64,000 nucleotides of DNA from Argyresthia goedartella (lineage: Eukaryota > Arthropoda > Insecta > Lepidoptera > Argyresthiidae), in assembly GCA_949825045.1 (NCBI GenBank), contig OX463809.1, positions 5,235,501-5,299,500 of the forward strand, given 5' to 3'. The position numbers and the translations under genes were made by a program. The notes under the pieces are model-generated. The model saw only the letters and a list, made by a program, of their open reading frames with translations. It had not been told where the DNA came from and did not search any database. Shown here piece after piece: positions 54,076-64,000 of the stretch (the first letter of the stretch is position 1; every line of letters begins with the position of its first letter).

Positions 54076-54320
54076 ATCTGCGACGGTCAAAACTATCTAA
54101 CCAAAAAACTACACAGTCATTTTTTTTAAGAACACTTGTCATTTATTTTCGTTTTCGAAATTCGTAAGCGGGTTTTTCGGTGATTTTAGTTAGAGGTGCG
54201 CGCGCGGCCTCATCGTCTCAGTGCGACTGTCCGGTCCCGCTGCGGCGGCGGTGGCGGCGGCGGCGGCGGTGGGCGGGGCGGTGACATAACCCGCACGGCG
54301 CGGTTATGCAGCACTTTCAC
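54076..54320 (-). promoter_or_regulatory. Probable 5' leader and promoter region of the NRF gene
   Basis: The region is GC-rich, with a (GGC)n run at 54239-54270. Upstream ATGs on the gene strand are at 54213 (seven codons then stop, in frame), 54142 (out of frame, overlapping the true start) and 54120 (three codons). GACCGTCGCAG directly before AT-ATG could be a 3' splice site, so part of this may be a 5' UTR intron. No TATA box or unambiguous initiator was identified. Confidence 0.5.
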
Positions 54321-54512
54321 TGGCGAGCCGCAGCCGCAGCGCGCGCAGGAGCAGGTGGACAGCGCCATCCTTGTAGGGCGATGCGTGTCGTGCCCCACTT
54401 GTTTAATTCGGTTGGCCAATTAATGAGGAGTTAATGTCTGAAACATGCCCCATATCATATATGAACCAATGTATTACACACAAAAACAGGAAGGTAGCTT
54501 CGAATATAGGAA

Positions 54513-54660
54513 AGTCAAAGTCAAAGTCAAAGTACTTTATTACTGTAGATATTTACATATACTTAGCAAACGTCATTTTTGCCTCTTCTCTACATTGGAC
54601 CACTATGGGAGTAGAAGGGCGTAGAAACTCCCATAGAAAAGGAGCTTATACCCCAAGCTA
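54513..54660 (-). mobile_element. LINE 3' end with (CTTTGA)n tail
   Basis: On the minus strand: TATGGGAGTTTCTACGCCC, CATAGTGGTCCAATGTAGAG, then AATAAAGTACTTTGACTTTG as tail. It is the same 3' UTR family as 19733-19846. Only the UTR remains. Confidence 0.7.
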
Positions 54661-55857
54661 ACTTCGTGTTTTCTGTGTTCTAAATACCAGACGGTTCCCA
54701 GCAGACTAATAAACTACATAAACTACTGTAGTAAATAAGCGACGTATGAATTAGACGGACTTGGGCATGCCCAACAACCAAAACGAATGGAATTCTGTAG
54801 ATTGTGTTGCACAAGACATTATCAAACGGCGTTAACCTTGTGATTTTATAGTGCACTGCTTTTAAACAGCTGTTTGTTTTGTTGGCCTAACGAATGGACC
54901 TCTAGTAAGGACGGCGGAAACTTTCAAGAATTTAAAAACATTATGCAATGATACTAACCAATACCGTGTTGTGAAGGTTTTGTCTTGACCGAGTTTTGCA
55001 CATCCATACTATAATAATGCCAAAGTTGTAGCCGCGGACCGAAAGTTATCTTTATAAACACAATAGGTACTTCTTAATTCTTTGTTAGTTACTGTTATAT
55101 ATAAACTCGTACGTATTGGATGGTCTCCCTACACTTACGTATGTACATATAGGAGCCTTGAAAAATGAACTGCTCCTGCACCCAAATTGCATTCTGCAAC
55201 AGCAATAAAACTTAATACTAATTGTTTTAAAGAAACTAGCCAATCATGTCATGTCCATAAGGCCGCAGCTATTATCTCGTCACAAACTTAATATAATTAA
55301 CTCGTATTTCTTAACTATTTATATAGCGCATGTGCTACTTATACATATTTAGGTGGTTAGTTAAATGTCGTTTTTGCTGGTAGATACCAGATAGTCACGA
55401 TGACTGCGCAGATTGCGAGTTGCGGCAACGCGCCTGCGCAACCAAATCGCCGAAAAGTGCGTTTCACAACACACGCGAGAGGAAAAAACGGTGTTTCATA
55501 TAACGGATTACTTATTACGGGACCGGGGGGTCTGGTTCAAGGCAGCCCGGAATTACCGAGTATTACCCAACTCCTAAGGAAATGTAAATAACTTTTGGCA
55601 TCGTATTCCGTATTCCGCCCTATCATTATCTGCTAGGTACCGTCTGCAGCAGATATATGTTAATGGAAACCTAGGACATAATTTTGACACTTTGGCTTTG
55701 TAAATATTGCTAGTTGTTTAGATCTATTTGAGTGTCTTCCGTGGTCATATACTCGTAAATCTGACTGACTGTACCTTACGTACTTACCATCATACAATAC
55801 AGTTTAAAATGTCTCCTACTATCAAAGTTAGCTTATACCTAGTCATTTTTGGTAGTG
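54661..55857. other. 5' flank of the NRF gene, no gene seen
   Basis: A plus-strand frame at 55400-55591 has no recognisable motif. No repeat identified. Confidence 0.4.
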
Positions 55858-55861
55858 TATG

Positions 55862-56339
55862 TGTCGCAGTTGGTTGGTTAAATCCGACACTTAACTAACT
55901 CTCTAGACCGTTAATTAAATGCCGACGTTTAACCAAGTCACTAGTATTTTGATTTAAATAAAGCATCGTCGAAAACGTTTAACAATTTGTCTTACTGAAA
56001 GCCGGCCTGTTGGAAAACAAGATGGCGTCACGACAACAGCTGAATTGCACAGCTTATATCAGGGCAAAACATTGCGGCTACCGCAATGTTTACCTACCTT
56101 TATACTTCGTGTTAGGTTGAACATGTAAGAACAACAAAAAATACTTAAAATGTAAACTTAAGTACACATACAAATATTTATATTGTATGTCTTGTTGCCT
56201 AGGAACGTTTAGACAACTCGTTAAACGTTTCGTTCACTGACTTGTCTGACGGAATTGTAGTGACTTGGTTAAACTTCGGTATATAATTAACGGTCTAGAG
56301 AGTTAGTTAAGTGTCTGATTTAACCAACTAACTGCGACA
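55862..56339 (+). mobile_element. MITE type 4 (79-bp TIR from TGTCGCAGTTRGTTGG), shared core
   Basis: The TIRs of about 79 bp differ at about five positions. They start TGTCGCAGTT(G/A)GTTGG and include CACTTAACTAACTCTCTAGA and GTTTAACCAAGTCACTA. TATG flanks both sides (55858-55861, 56340-56343), a possible 4-bp (or TA) target duplication. The core is at 56044-56157: TATATCAGGGCAAAACATTG, a shortened hairpin zone, then CTTCGTGTTAGGTTGAACAT and GTAAGAACAACAAAAAATAC. Confidence 0.88.
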
Positions 56340-56343
56340 TATG

Positions 56344-57429
56344 TATAATGCAAGGGATTCACATGTTTACAGCAAGGGCACTTGCAACTGTCACAAACCC
56401 ACCTTTCACCGTTCACCCATCACCGGGCTTTGGCTGATGCGGATTACTTCGTTTCGCTCGTTTTGTTGTGTCTACATTGTGACATAACCACACACATAAC
56501 AACACATCACCAAGCACAGCGGGTCACGCAATGAGTCCTATCGACGGCTGAAGCAGCTAATTTCGGAACCACGACAACTATACCTATCACGCACCTATTG
56601 CACCAGAACTCATTACATAGCGCTGTAACATTATTGTCTTCACGCTTTTCATAAATGTGGGGGCAGTGGGGCAGACACATTTTAAAATACGGTATTTGAT
56701 TGCTAGTCGTAATAGATACTTTTTAGGAACTGTCAAAACGGTAATTTTATTCACGAATTCTATGAAATGCACTAGCATTTGACGTCATAGTCAAATGCTG
56801 TCTTTTTCCACAAAATTGAGTTCATAAAATAAAACTGCTGGAAATATACAGTTCTGATATTGTCAAACGTTTTTGTTGAAATAGGTTCAGCTCGAGAAAC
56901 GTTTCTAGATTTATTGGACTACCTAGTCAAATACCGTATAATTTATTTTTGCGAGACAAGAGGCCAGTTATCGCCGTAGCTGACCACCCACGTGGATCTA
57001 TCACACACATCCAATGACGACGGTGAATAACCAACGATATTAATTAAATATGGAATTGATGCATCAACGATGATCTTATAAGTAGCTTCTGGTGCAATGT
57101 GTGTGTCTTAGGGCAAAAATTATTTGTAATTAATTGTATCTTTGATTACACATTCCTCATTATATTTTTAAATCGTTCCTATAAAAGGGTTCCGAAAATC
57201 CTTACAGTCTGCATCATCGTACCTTTGTAGATTGAAGGTAGGTAAAGATAAGTAGACCAGAATGATACTAACAACCTAACTACTCAAAGATAGACGAGTA
57301 GACCTAACATTCAAATTATCTTCTTAGAACGCCCAGCGGCACTGTGTGTAATAGATAGCCAATGCTGCGTAACTTCCTTTCGTTTGCACAACACCGTTTC
57401 ATCATGTCACTGTCTTTTGTTGGGGGTTA
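56344..57429. other. 5' flank, no gene seen
   Basis: Nothing supported. Confidence 0.4.
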
Positions 57430-60150
57430 CCTATTTGTTGTATATTGGAGAGAGACATAGAGCTGCACGTAATCTCTGTCTACTGCCTACTACTAATCTA
57501 GATAGAGTCATGGAAGCGCTCTATGGGACCAAGTTAGTCGTGGGACTAGATTCTAACGCTCACTCGCCATTATGGTTCTGCGAGCGCCGGCAATACTCTG
57601 GTGGCGGAACCAAATGCATCGACGCACCAGCATGGAAGGCTTTATCCAAGCCCGCGGCCTGACCATCCACAACGTCGAGGGACAGCCGCCGACTTTCAAG
57701 GGGCCTAAAGGCGAGTCTAACATCGACCTGACTCTATCAACGCGTGGAGTGCGAATAAATGAATGGAAAGTCTACGAGGCAAAAAGCCTAAGTTACCATC
57801 AGCTAATCTCTTTCAGCATATTCGGAGGCCGGGTCGAAAATCTGCACGAGAAGCCAGTTTCAGAGCCTGCTGTGTTTAGGGACCGTGGGGTGGACTGGCC
57901 AAGATTTCAATCATTCATGAAAGAATGGGTAAACTGGAACTGAGGAAACCAGCGGCAGAATTGAGTGCTGACTTCACTCATGTAATAGAACGAACGGCGA
58001 ATGAATGCCTGGGAACTAAAGGCTGCAAGAATGATAGAGGATATGAATGGTGGAATAACAAGTTAGAGCGACTGCTAAGAAGGCATAATAACCTTCGTAG
58101 AGCCTGGCAGTGTGCGAAAGATGGGCGGATTGTAGGAAGAGATGAGACGTAAGAATTTTCATGAGGCACGTACGAGCTACCGACAAGAGATGGTGGCGGC
58201 GGAAAGCAGATTCCTAATGGAGATGGCTGAAACCGGCAACGAAGACCCATGGGGACGAGCATATCGACTGGCCAGTGGGGGCCGGCACCCACCGACCCAC
58301 ATTATTAGCGGCACTGAGCTTGCTACACCTTGCTCCCAGTCCTCGGTAAGATTCTTGAGCGAATTATGCTGGCCTGTGCCCCGCAAACATCGAGGGGCAT
58401 TTCAGAATTCCAGCAAGGCTTCTCTCCGGGTCGGTCGACTGTCACAGCCTTGAACAGCATTATTAACGTTGCCAGGGACTCGAAAGCCAAGTACGTACAG
58501 GCGATCTTTCTGGATATCTCGGGGGCCTTTGATAACGCCTGGTGGCCGATGATTTTGCTGAAAGCGAAACGTGGAGGCCTACCTCCTAACATCTATAAGA
58601 TGTTAGTGGATTACTTCACTAACCGCCGCGTAGGGCTATTCATCGGTCCGTGGTGGGACCAACGCTCTGGAAAGTGCTGATGGACGACCTGCTGCGATTG
58701 CCATTGCCTGCATGCACTATAATCGTAGGCTACGCAGACGACGTGACTCTCCTGATAGAGTCTAACTCTCGATCCTCAATTGAACGCTCGGCCTCTAGGG
58801 TGCTTGAAGGCGTCTCCGAATGGGGCGCCAGAAACCGCCTGAGCTTTTCTCCGGCAAAATCACGTTAATAGACAGGTTCAAGCGCCCGCCAACGGTCAAG
58901 ATGAGGGACGACTCTGTCAGGAGCGTCGCGCAAGCAAAATTGCTGGGCCTAGTTCTCGACGCCGGACTGTCGTTCGCTGCACATGAGCCATACTTAGGCG
59001 AGTGCGCGGAAAAGTGTCGCGTGTATCCGCATCTAGTTGCGGTGTACGTTATCGTGCTCTGCGCATACTATACACTGGCATACATACATACATATCTCCA
59101 CCGTGACGTATGCCGCGGCATGCTGGTACAGGCGTGCGTCTTTCCACACTGTGCGTGCCTCACTTTTGAAGACACAGCGACCGGCTTTGGTGCTCTTGAC
59201 CAAAACTTATCGTTCATGCAGTACAGCGGCCCTACCGGTACTGGCAGGCGTGCTGCCGGCTGACCTGGAGCTCATCCGCGCCGGCCGAAGTGATGAGGCA
59301 CGGGAAGGTTGCACTGGGACGGAGATCAGAGCGATAAAACGCCAAACTCTGGGGGAGGTCGTTGCGCAATGGCAGGGACGCTGGATGAATGAGACGAAAG
59401 GTCGAGAGCTATATCGTTTCTTTCCGGACGTGGCAGCTCGCCTCAAGGCCTCTTGGGTTGAGCCGGACTACCAAACTTCGTAGATATTGTCGGGACTCGG
59501 GTGCTTCAGGAAGAGACTGCATGATATGACGTTATGCCCGATGAGTGTATGTGAGTGCGGCATAGAAGATGAAGATATGTATCATGCTCTTTGGGAATGT
59601 CCACTATACGACGACGAACGGAAGAGAATGTTAGACGGAATCACTCGAGCGGATGAAGGACCAGTCTACTACGAGGACCTCGTCTCGTCAAAAGCGAACT
59701 TCCATCGGCTACATCAGTTTGCGCACGCGTGGCATAAAAAGAAACGTGGCTGGGAATTTGGCTAAAATGTTAAATGACAGGCGGAATCGGCACCTAGCTC
59801 ACACCGTTTGTGTGTGTCACATCACCAGAAGGGGGCGACGCTGCTATCTTTTCCTCCGCGCCCCTGAATGGGGAGAGGCGGGAAGAGGACAGGCGGAAAG
59901 CAAAGAAGGCCGGTCCAGCCATGTGGGGGACGCACAGAAATAGTTGCGGGTTACAAGAGCTCCATGCAAATCTAACTCGTTCACTTGCTCCCCCGCGTTT
60001 GCCTCATTATGACATGAAGTCGGAATGAGGTTGGGTGGAGGTGGGATATGTCCTGTTGGGGTTGTATGTTGTTCCCATGAAGGCGGAATGATAAATGATT
60101 CCTTCGGGAAATCGGAAGGCTTATTTCTGATGATTGTTATGAAAGACTCG
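57430..60150 (+). mobile_element. R1-clade LINE, 5'-truncated, many frameshifts
   Basis: In order: endonuclease end (LYGTKLVVGLDSNAHSPLWF, GPKGESNIDLTLSTRG); linker (GYEWWNNKLERLLRRHNNLR); polymerase RGISEFQQGFSPGRSTVTAL, IFLDISGAFDNAWWPMILLK and GYADDVTLLIE (the catalytic A-D-D); thumb region with QRPALVLLTKTYRSCSTAAL and PVLAGVLPADLELIRAGR; and the Cys-rich tail LGCFRKRLHDM, CECGIEDEDMYHALWECPLY. LDISGAFDNAWW and the closing CxC...H..WEC pattern place it in the R1 clade. At least six frame changes separate these parts. A 3' UTR runs to about 60.15 kb. I could not fix the ends or a target duplication. Confidence 0.9.
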
Positions 60151-61067
60151 GTGCTCAATTGTGTTGTAAGTTGAAGACAAAGAAATAATAGAATGATGCA
60201 TCAGCTGGACATTGCGGTTCAACTAAAATCAACCAGCAGACGTCTTTGTCGATCTTCGTCTTCAGAAATACTGTAGCAGCGCTACAAGTTAAATCTTTAC
60301 ACAAAGAACCGTGGTAGGATAACGTAGTTCTCGTTGATGGTAATAACCATAATTTATTTCATTTTAATAAACGTCTACTCTGTCTTTTGAATGTCTTTAT
60401 TTCCTCACTGTGAATCTCCTGAAACACTTCACGTCACACTGCATGCTCACATGTATAGATCGGATGTCACCTCTATTTTCCTATATCGTTTGGCATATTG
60501 TGTCGGGCCTAAAGCTCAGTAAAAACATCTTTATTGATTTGGAATGTTCATTTTATTGACTAAACGTCACTATTTCAGTGTAAATACTTTGGTTATTCTT
60601 AACCGTCTTATTATGTACGCAAAAATTGGGATATTTAAATTTGGTACAAATAGCTAAGGCGCGTAGTAAGAAACCGCTCTCAACTGTGAAACCTGTCATA
60701 AACATGGACATGAGACACAGACACGAATGAAGACTATATCTCAAGTCTGTGCTCATTTGAGAGCGTTTTATTGATACTGGCCAATACAATAATATTTGAT
60801 AACATAATAAAACGTGTAAGAAAAACACACCAACACACATGACGTTACAGATTTCTTCTATGGACGGTAACATTTAAGTACATACATGAGTTAAGTACAT
60901 AAGTGTTCATAGGCCCGGCTGCAAGCACAGCCATGCTACAACTCAAAGCCACGCTGTCACTCTCTCTCGCTCGAGACATGCTCTATCATCGTATCATCTG
61001 TATAACGTTCAAGCGGAACGTAATGTTTGCAGGAGTCTGTGCTACCTGTCAAGTGTCTTATGCACAT
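60151..61067. other. 5' flank, no gene seen
   Basis: Nothing supported. The minus-strand frame at 60553-60873 shows no family resemblance. Confidence 0.4.
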
Positions 61068-61409
61068 GTCACCGTAAGATAGTCTAAACCGTTAGTTGAT
61101 AAACTAACGCGTTAGATGATCAACTGTCGATAGATAGTAAACCAGACCGACAGGATTTGGAATTTACGTTTTTGTTTCTACATGTCAACCTAACACGGAG
61201 ACTAAGCTACCGCAGTGTTTGCCCTGGTATTTCATTTGCAACTCAAGTTTAAACCAGTTTACTAATTAACGGTTTTAACGTTTATCAACTAACGCGTCAT
61301 ATAGTAAGCAGTACGCTACAGTTTACTATCTGTCGATAATTGACCAACTAACGAGAAAAAAAACGTTGGTTTATCAACTAACGGTTTTGACAATCTTACG
61401 GCGGGTGAC
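61068..61409 (+). mobile_element. MITE type 1, shared core with hairpin deleted
   Basis: It begins GTCACCGTAAGATAGTCTAA and ends GTTTTGACAATCTTACGGCG plus GGTGAC, matching the copies at 13562 and 30761. The reversed core (61161-61249) keeps GTCAACCTAACACGGAGACT and AAGCTACCGCAGTGTTTGCC but has lost the GC hairpin between them. Confidence 0.85.
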
Positions 61410-61860
61410 ACATACAAATTGTAAATACTAATTTCCTAGACTGACAATTTAGTACAAGTGTGTAAACTATGTAATAACAAGTAACGTCCACGAAATGTCA
61501 AATATGAATTCAGGCTATAAGAGCTGTTAAAGTGCCGAATAGTCTCATTCTGAACCCCAGTGGTATCTCTGAACGTATTCCTCTTATCTTGTCAGTGCTA
61601 TCTCGTCTCTTCGATAAGTACTAGTTAAATAATATCCTCTAAATACTCAGATAAGTTGCCATCTTCCTTCCTACTTCTAAGTAAAATGCGTGCATACAAA
61701 CTAAACTCGGACATAATTATTGTACACTGAGCTGTTTCGCTTAGAATAGAATCTCTACATGTATTTGTTCTGATATACTAATAAATACGTCTTCACTAAC
61801 ATAGAGACTTGAAGTTAAATTGATAGGTAATGACAACAAAAGAAAAACAAATAAATGATC
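61410..61860. other. 5' flank, no gene seen
   Basis: Nothing supported. Confidence 0.4.
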
Positions 61861-62010
61861 TTTATATTTATCTTAGAGAGCGCGCTGCGATTTATATTTA
61901 TCTTAGAGAGCGCGCTGCGATTTATATTTATCTTAGAGAGCGCGCTGCGATTTATATTTATCTTAGAGAGCGCGCTGCGATTTATATTTATCTTAGAGAG
62001 CGCGCTGCGA
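61861..62010. repeat. Minisatellite, 30 bp x 5, no variants
   Basis: Five copies, seemingly identical, of TTTATATTTATCTTAGAGAG followed by CGCGCTGCGA. Because 30 is a multiple of three, frames read through it (FIFILESALR repeated), but nothing suggests a real protein. Confidence 0.98.
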
Positions 62011-62660
62011 TTTCGCTATTTATGTTATATTACTTGTAAATTGAAATTATTTCTGGAATGATATTTAACATAAAAATTGAGCATAATAAAGAGATGATAC
62101 TCTCGTTTGAGCCACATAACTAAATCGGGATAATGGCATACATTACTTAGTCCGATTTTACTGCGATCCAAGTTTAGAGCCTAACATTACTTAGTCATTT
62201 TTACATTTAGAGAATACCACACAATATTCTTTAGAGCTCATCGCTAATAGCGATGGCCATTCTAAATAATGTCTTATGTGCTAAATAATACAGACTTGTT
62301 CTGAAGGCACTGACGCCGCGTCGCGGTTCTACGCTCGTCCAGAAAACAATTCGATCCAATCACTGTGAAAAATGTATTTGTAACTAACACTACGATACAT
62401 CTATTAGGCCTAACAGAAAGTTGCATTGTTGTTTCAAATAGTAACAAGTAATTCAAATATCACTATTAACAAAACCGATTTGATCTGAGCAATCAATTCG
62501 ACGGATCGATTCGTTTGGAGAAATAAAAATAAAGATGTTTGATCAATTTGCTTCCATAATTAATATACTGTTACTAATAACCCCAATCAACTGCGTCTTT
62601 CTGTTACACCTGTATAAGTAAGGCATCTCCCCTCTATCGATAAAACGCTCAGGCCCTTAA
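62011..62660. other. 5' flank, no gene seen
   Basis: Nothing supported. Confidence 0.4.
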
Positions 62661-63155
62661 TAACTAATTCTCAAAATGTCGAATTCCTAGTGTTGATTTC
62701 GCATAATGTTGAATCCCAAAATGTTGAATTTGCAAAATGTTGACTTTATGTTAATCCTATAAATTTTAAGTCATACTTATCCTAAAATGTCGAATTGACA
62801 TAACGTTGAATTGTTGTGTTGTGACCGGACGGCTCGACAAGGCAAGGGAGTAAGTTATGTACTCCCTTGCCTTTTCCAACCATCCGGCCTTCTGATCTGG
62901 AAAAAATATCCTTGTAGTTCGAGTGTCGAACAGCGGGTGTATGTATGAATTCAACATTTTGCTAATTCAACATTTTAGGATTAGTATGAATTCATCATTT
63001 TGGTAATTGAACATTTTAGGATTAGTATGAATTAAAAAAAAAAAAACATTTTAGGATTAGCATGAATAAAATTTGTGCTAAATCAAGATTTAGGGATTCA
63101 ACATTTTGCGAATACAGCATGATAGGAATTCAACATTTTAAGAATTCGATGTTTT
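62661..63155. mobile_element. Fold-back array of AAAATGTYGAATT around a palindrome
   Basis: The left half (62661-62815) holds about seven forward copies of AAAATGTYGAATT, some diverged. The right half (62945-63155) holds about eight in reverse (AATTCAACATTTT). TCATACTTATCCTAAAATGT on the left mirrors ACATTTTAGGATTAGTATGA on the right. The centre has a perfect 14-bp hairpin, AAGGCAAGGGAGTA with its complement (62839-62873), inside GGACGG/CCATCC. No coding frame. Confidence 0.8.
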
Positions 63156-63291
63156 GTATTGTTTTGTACTGTTGTTGTATTTTTTCAACGGACTACGAAT
63201 TTTGGACCTCTGCCACCCCGTGTGGGTGCAGGCGTGACGTTTCGTCGATGTTTGTCACGAGTTTTGGAGCGAAATGGATCCGGCACGAACT

Positions 63292-63419
63292 GGAACATGC
63301 GCGCGCCCGACGGCGTCTCCACTGGAACATGCGCGCGCCCGACGGCGTCTCCACTGGAACATGCGCGCGCCCGACGGCGTCTCCACTGGAACATGCGCGC
63401 GCCCGACGGCGTCTCCACT
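63292..63419. repeat. Minisatellite, 32 bp x 4, no variants
   Basis: Four copies, seemingly identical, of GGAACATGCGCGCGCCCGAC then GGCGTCTCCACT. It is GC-rich in AT-rich surroundings. A SINE-tail-like word CCTCTGCCACCCCGTGTGGG sits about 80 bp upstream (63209). Confidence 0.98.
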
Positions 63420-63489
63420 AGCCGCTAATTTAGAATATTCACGCTCTTTTTATTGCAATTACAATATTAAAATCTACTCATTATTCTAT

Positions 63490-63695
63490 ACGCAACACTA
63501 TCAATGGTCACACAGGCGTACAGGCGTACAGGCGTACGCAACACTATCAATGGTCACACAGGCGTACAGGCGTACAGGCGTACGCAACACTATCAATGGT
63601 CACACAGGCGTACAGGCGTACAGGCGTACGCAACACTATCAATGGTCACACAGGCGTACAGGCGTACGCAACACTATCAATGGTCACACAGGCGT
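63490..63695. repeat. Compound minisatellite with nested 8-bp unit
   Basis: Five copies of ACGCAACACTATCAATGGTC plus AC, each followed by n copies of ACAGGCGT with n = 3, 3, 3, 2, 1 in order. Total 206 bp, with no base substitutions seen. Confidence 0.98.
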
Positions 63696-64000
63696 ACAAC
63701 ATAATTTAAAACTAGTAAGTCTAAGTTAAGTACACAGCAAAATCACATTTACCGGTTATAATTACATCTAGAATATTTACAAGGTCCAATAACACAAGGA
63801 AGGCACACGTTTCCATCAAATGTAAAATAGTAAACAGTAATACGACAAAGGCAATATAGGTAGAATGAGTTTGAAAACTTTTAGAGAGTTGGACAGAATA
63901 TAAGAATGTACATTTCATAAAATGCTAATAAGTCAGAGGTAAAAACATAAAATTATAAAAATTCTTTATCCTACCTATCTTATTATTATAATCTTAAACT
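63696..64000. other. Right edge, no gene seen
   Basis: AT-rich, nothing supported. Confidence 0.4.

Noticed and set aside
53500..54100. Two long plus-strand frames over exon 1
   Set aside because: They are antisense shadows of the GC-rich NRF exon 1. The minus strand has signal peptide, domain and splice support.
61830..62061. Repetitive protein FIFILESALR x5
   Set aside because: A by-product of a 30-bp minisatellite whose length is a multiple of three.
63062..63729. Overlapping long frames, up to 151 codons, near the right edge
   Set aside because: They arise because the tandem units lack stops. No motif, codon bias or splice context.

Overview
The window is animal nuclear DNA, almost certainly from a moth or butterfly. 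It is AT-rich and repeat-dense. The repeats include tRNA-derived SINEs, jockey-, RTE- and R1-clade LINEs, a maT (DD37D) mariner, a hAT element and several short inverted-repeat elements of the kind that fill lepidopteran introns. There are no bacterial operons, ribosome-binding sites or CRISPR arrays, and I found no functional tRNA or rRNA gene.

One host gene dominates. On the minus strand, four coding exons (53445-54075, 24771-24887, 11286-11434, 7102-7274) join with consistent splice phases and GT-AG boundaries. They encode the signal peptide and the complete N-terminal domain of a nose-resistant-to-fluoxetine (NRF-6/drop-dead type) membrane protein. The expected acyltransferase-like membrane half is not seen and should lie beyond position 1. 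The first intron is about 28.6 kb and the second about 13.3 kb, so most of the window is intron. The DNA right of about 54.3 kb lies upstream of the gene. A second reading frame (1-307, minus) runs off the left edge. It looks repeat-encoded rather than part of the host gene.

Layout: 0.3-7 kb, intron 4 with LINE scraps and an inverted-repeat element. 7-11.5 kb, exons 4 and 3 with LINE and SINE copies between. 11.5-24.8 kb, intron 2, holding palindromes, a MITE and a layered nest in which one jockey LINE (14.6-19.7 kb) was broken by a hAT element, a maT mariner, a 156-bp element and a 60-bp duplication. 24.9-53.4 kb, intron 1, with hairpin-tailed repeats, SINEs, four MITE copies, an RTE LINE and several minisatellites. 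54-64 kb, the presumed promoter and 5' flank, with an R1-clade LINE, two more MITEs and four tandem or fold-back arrays.

The most unusual signal is a core of about 90-150 bp carried by seven short inverted-repeat elements whose terminal repeats fall into four unrelated types. Ordinary MITE families show the reverse, with conserved ends and a variable middle. The core holds a GC-rich hairpin whose stem seems to covary between copies. Other oddities are a repeat whose central segment is inverted between two copies, a fold-back array of a 13-bp word, and at least six near-perfect minisatellites.
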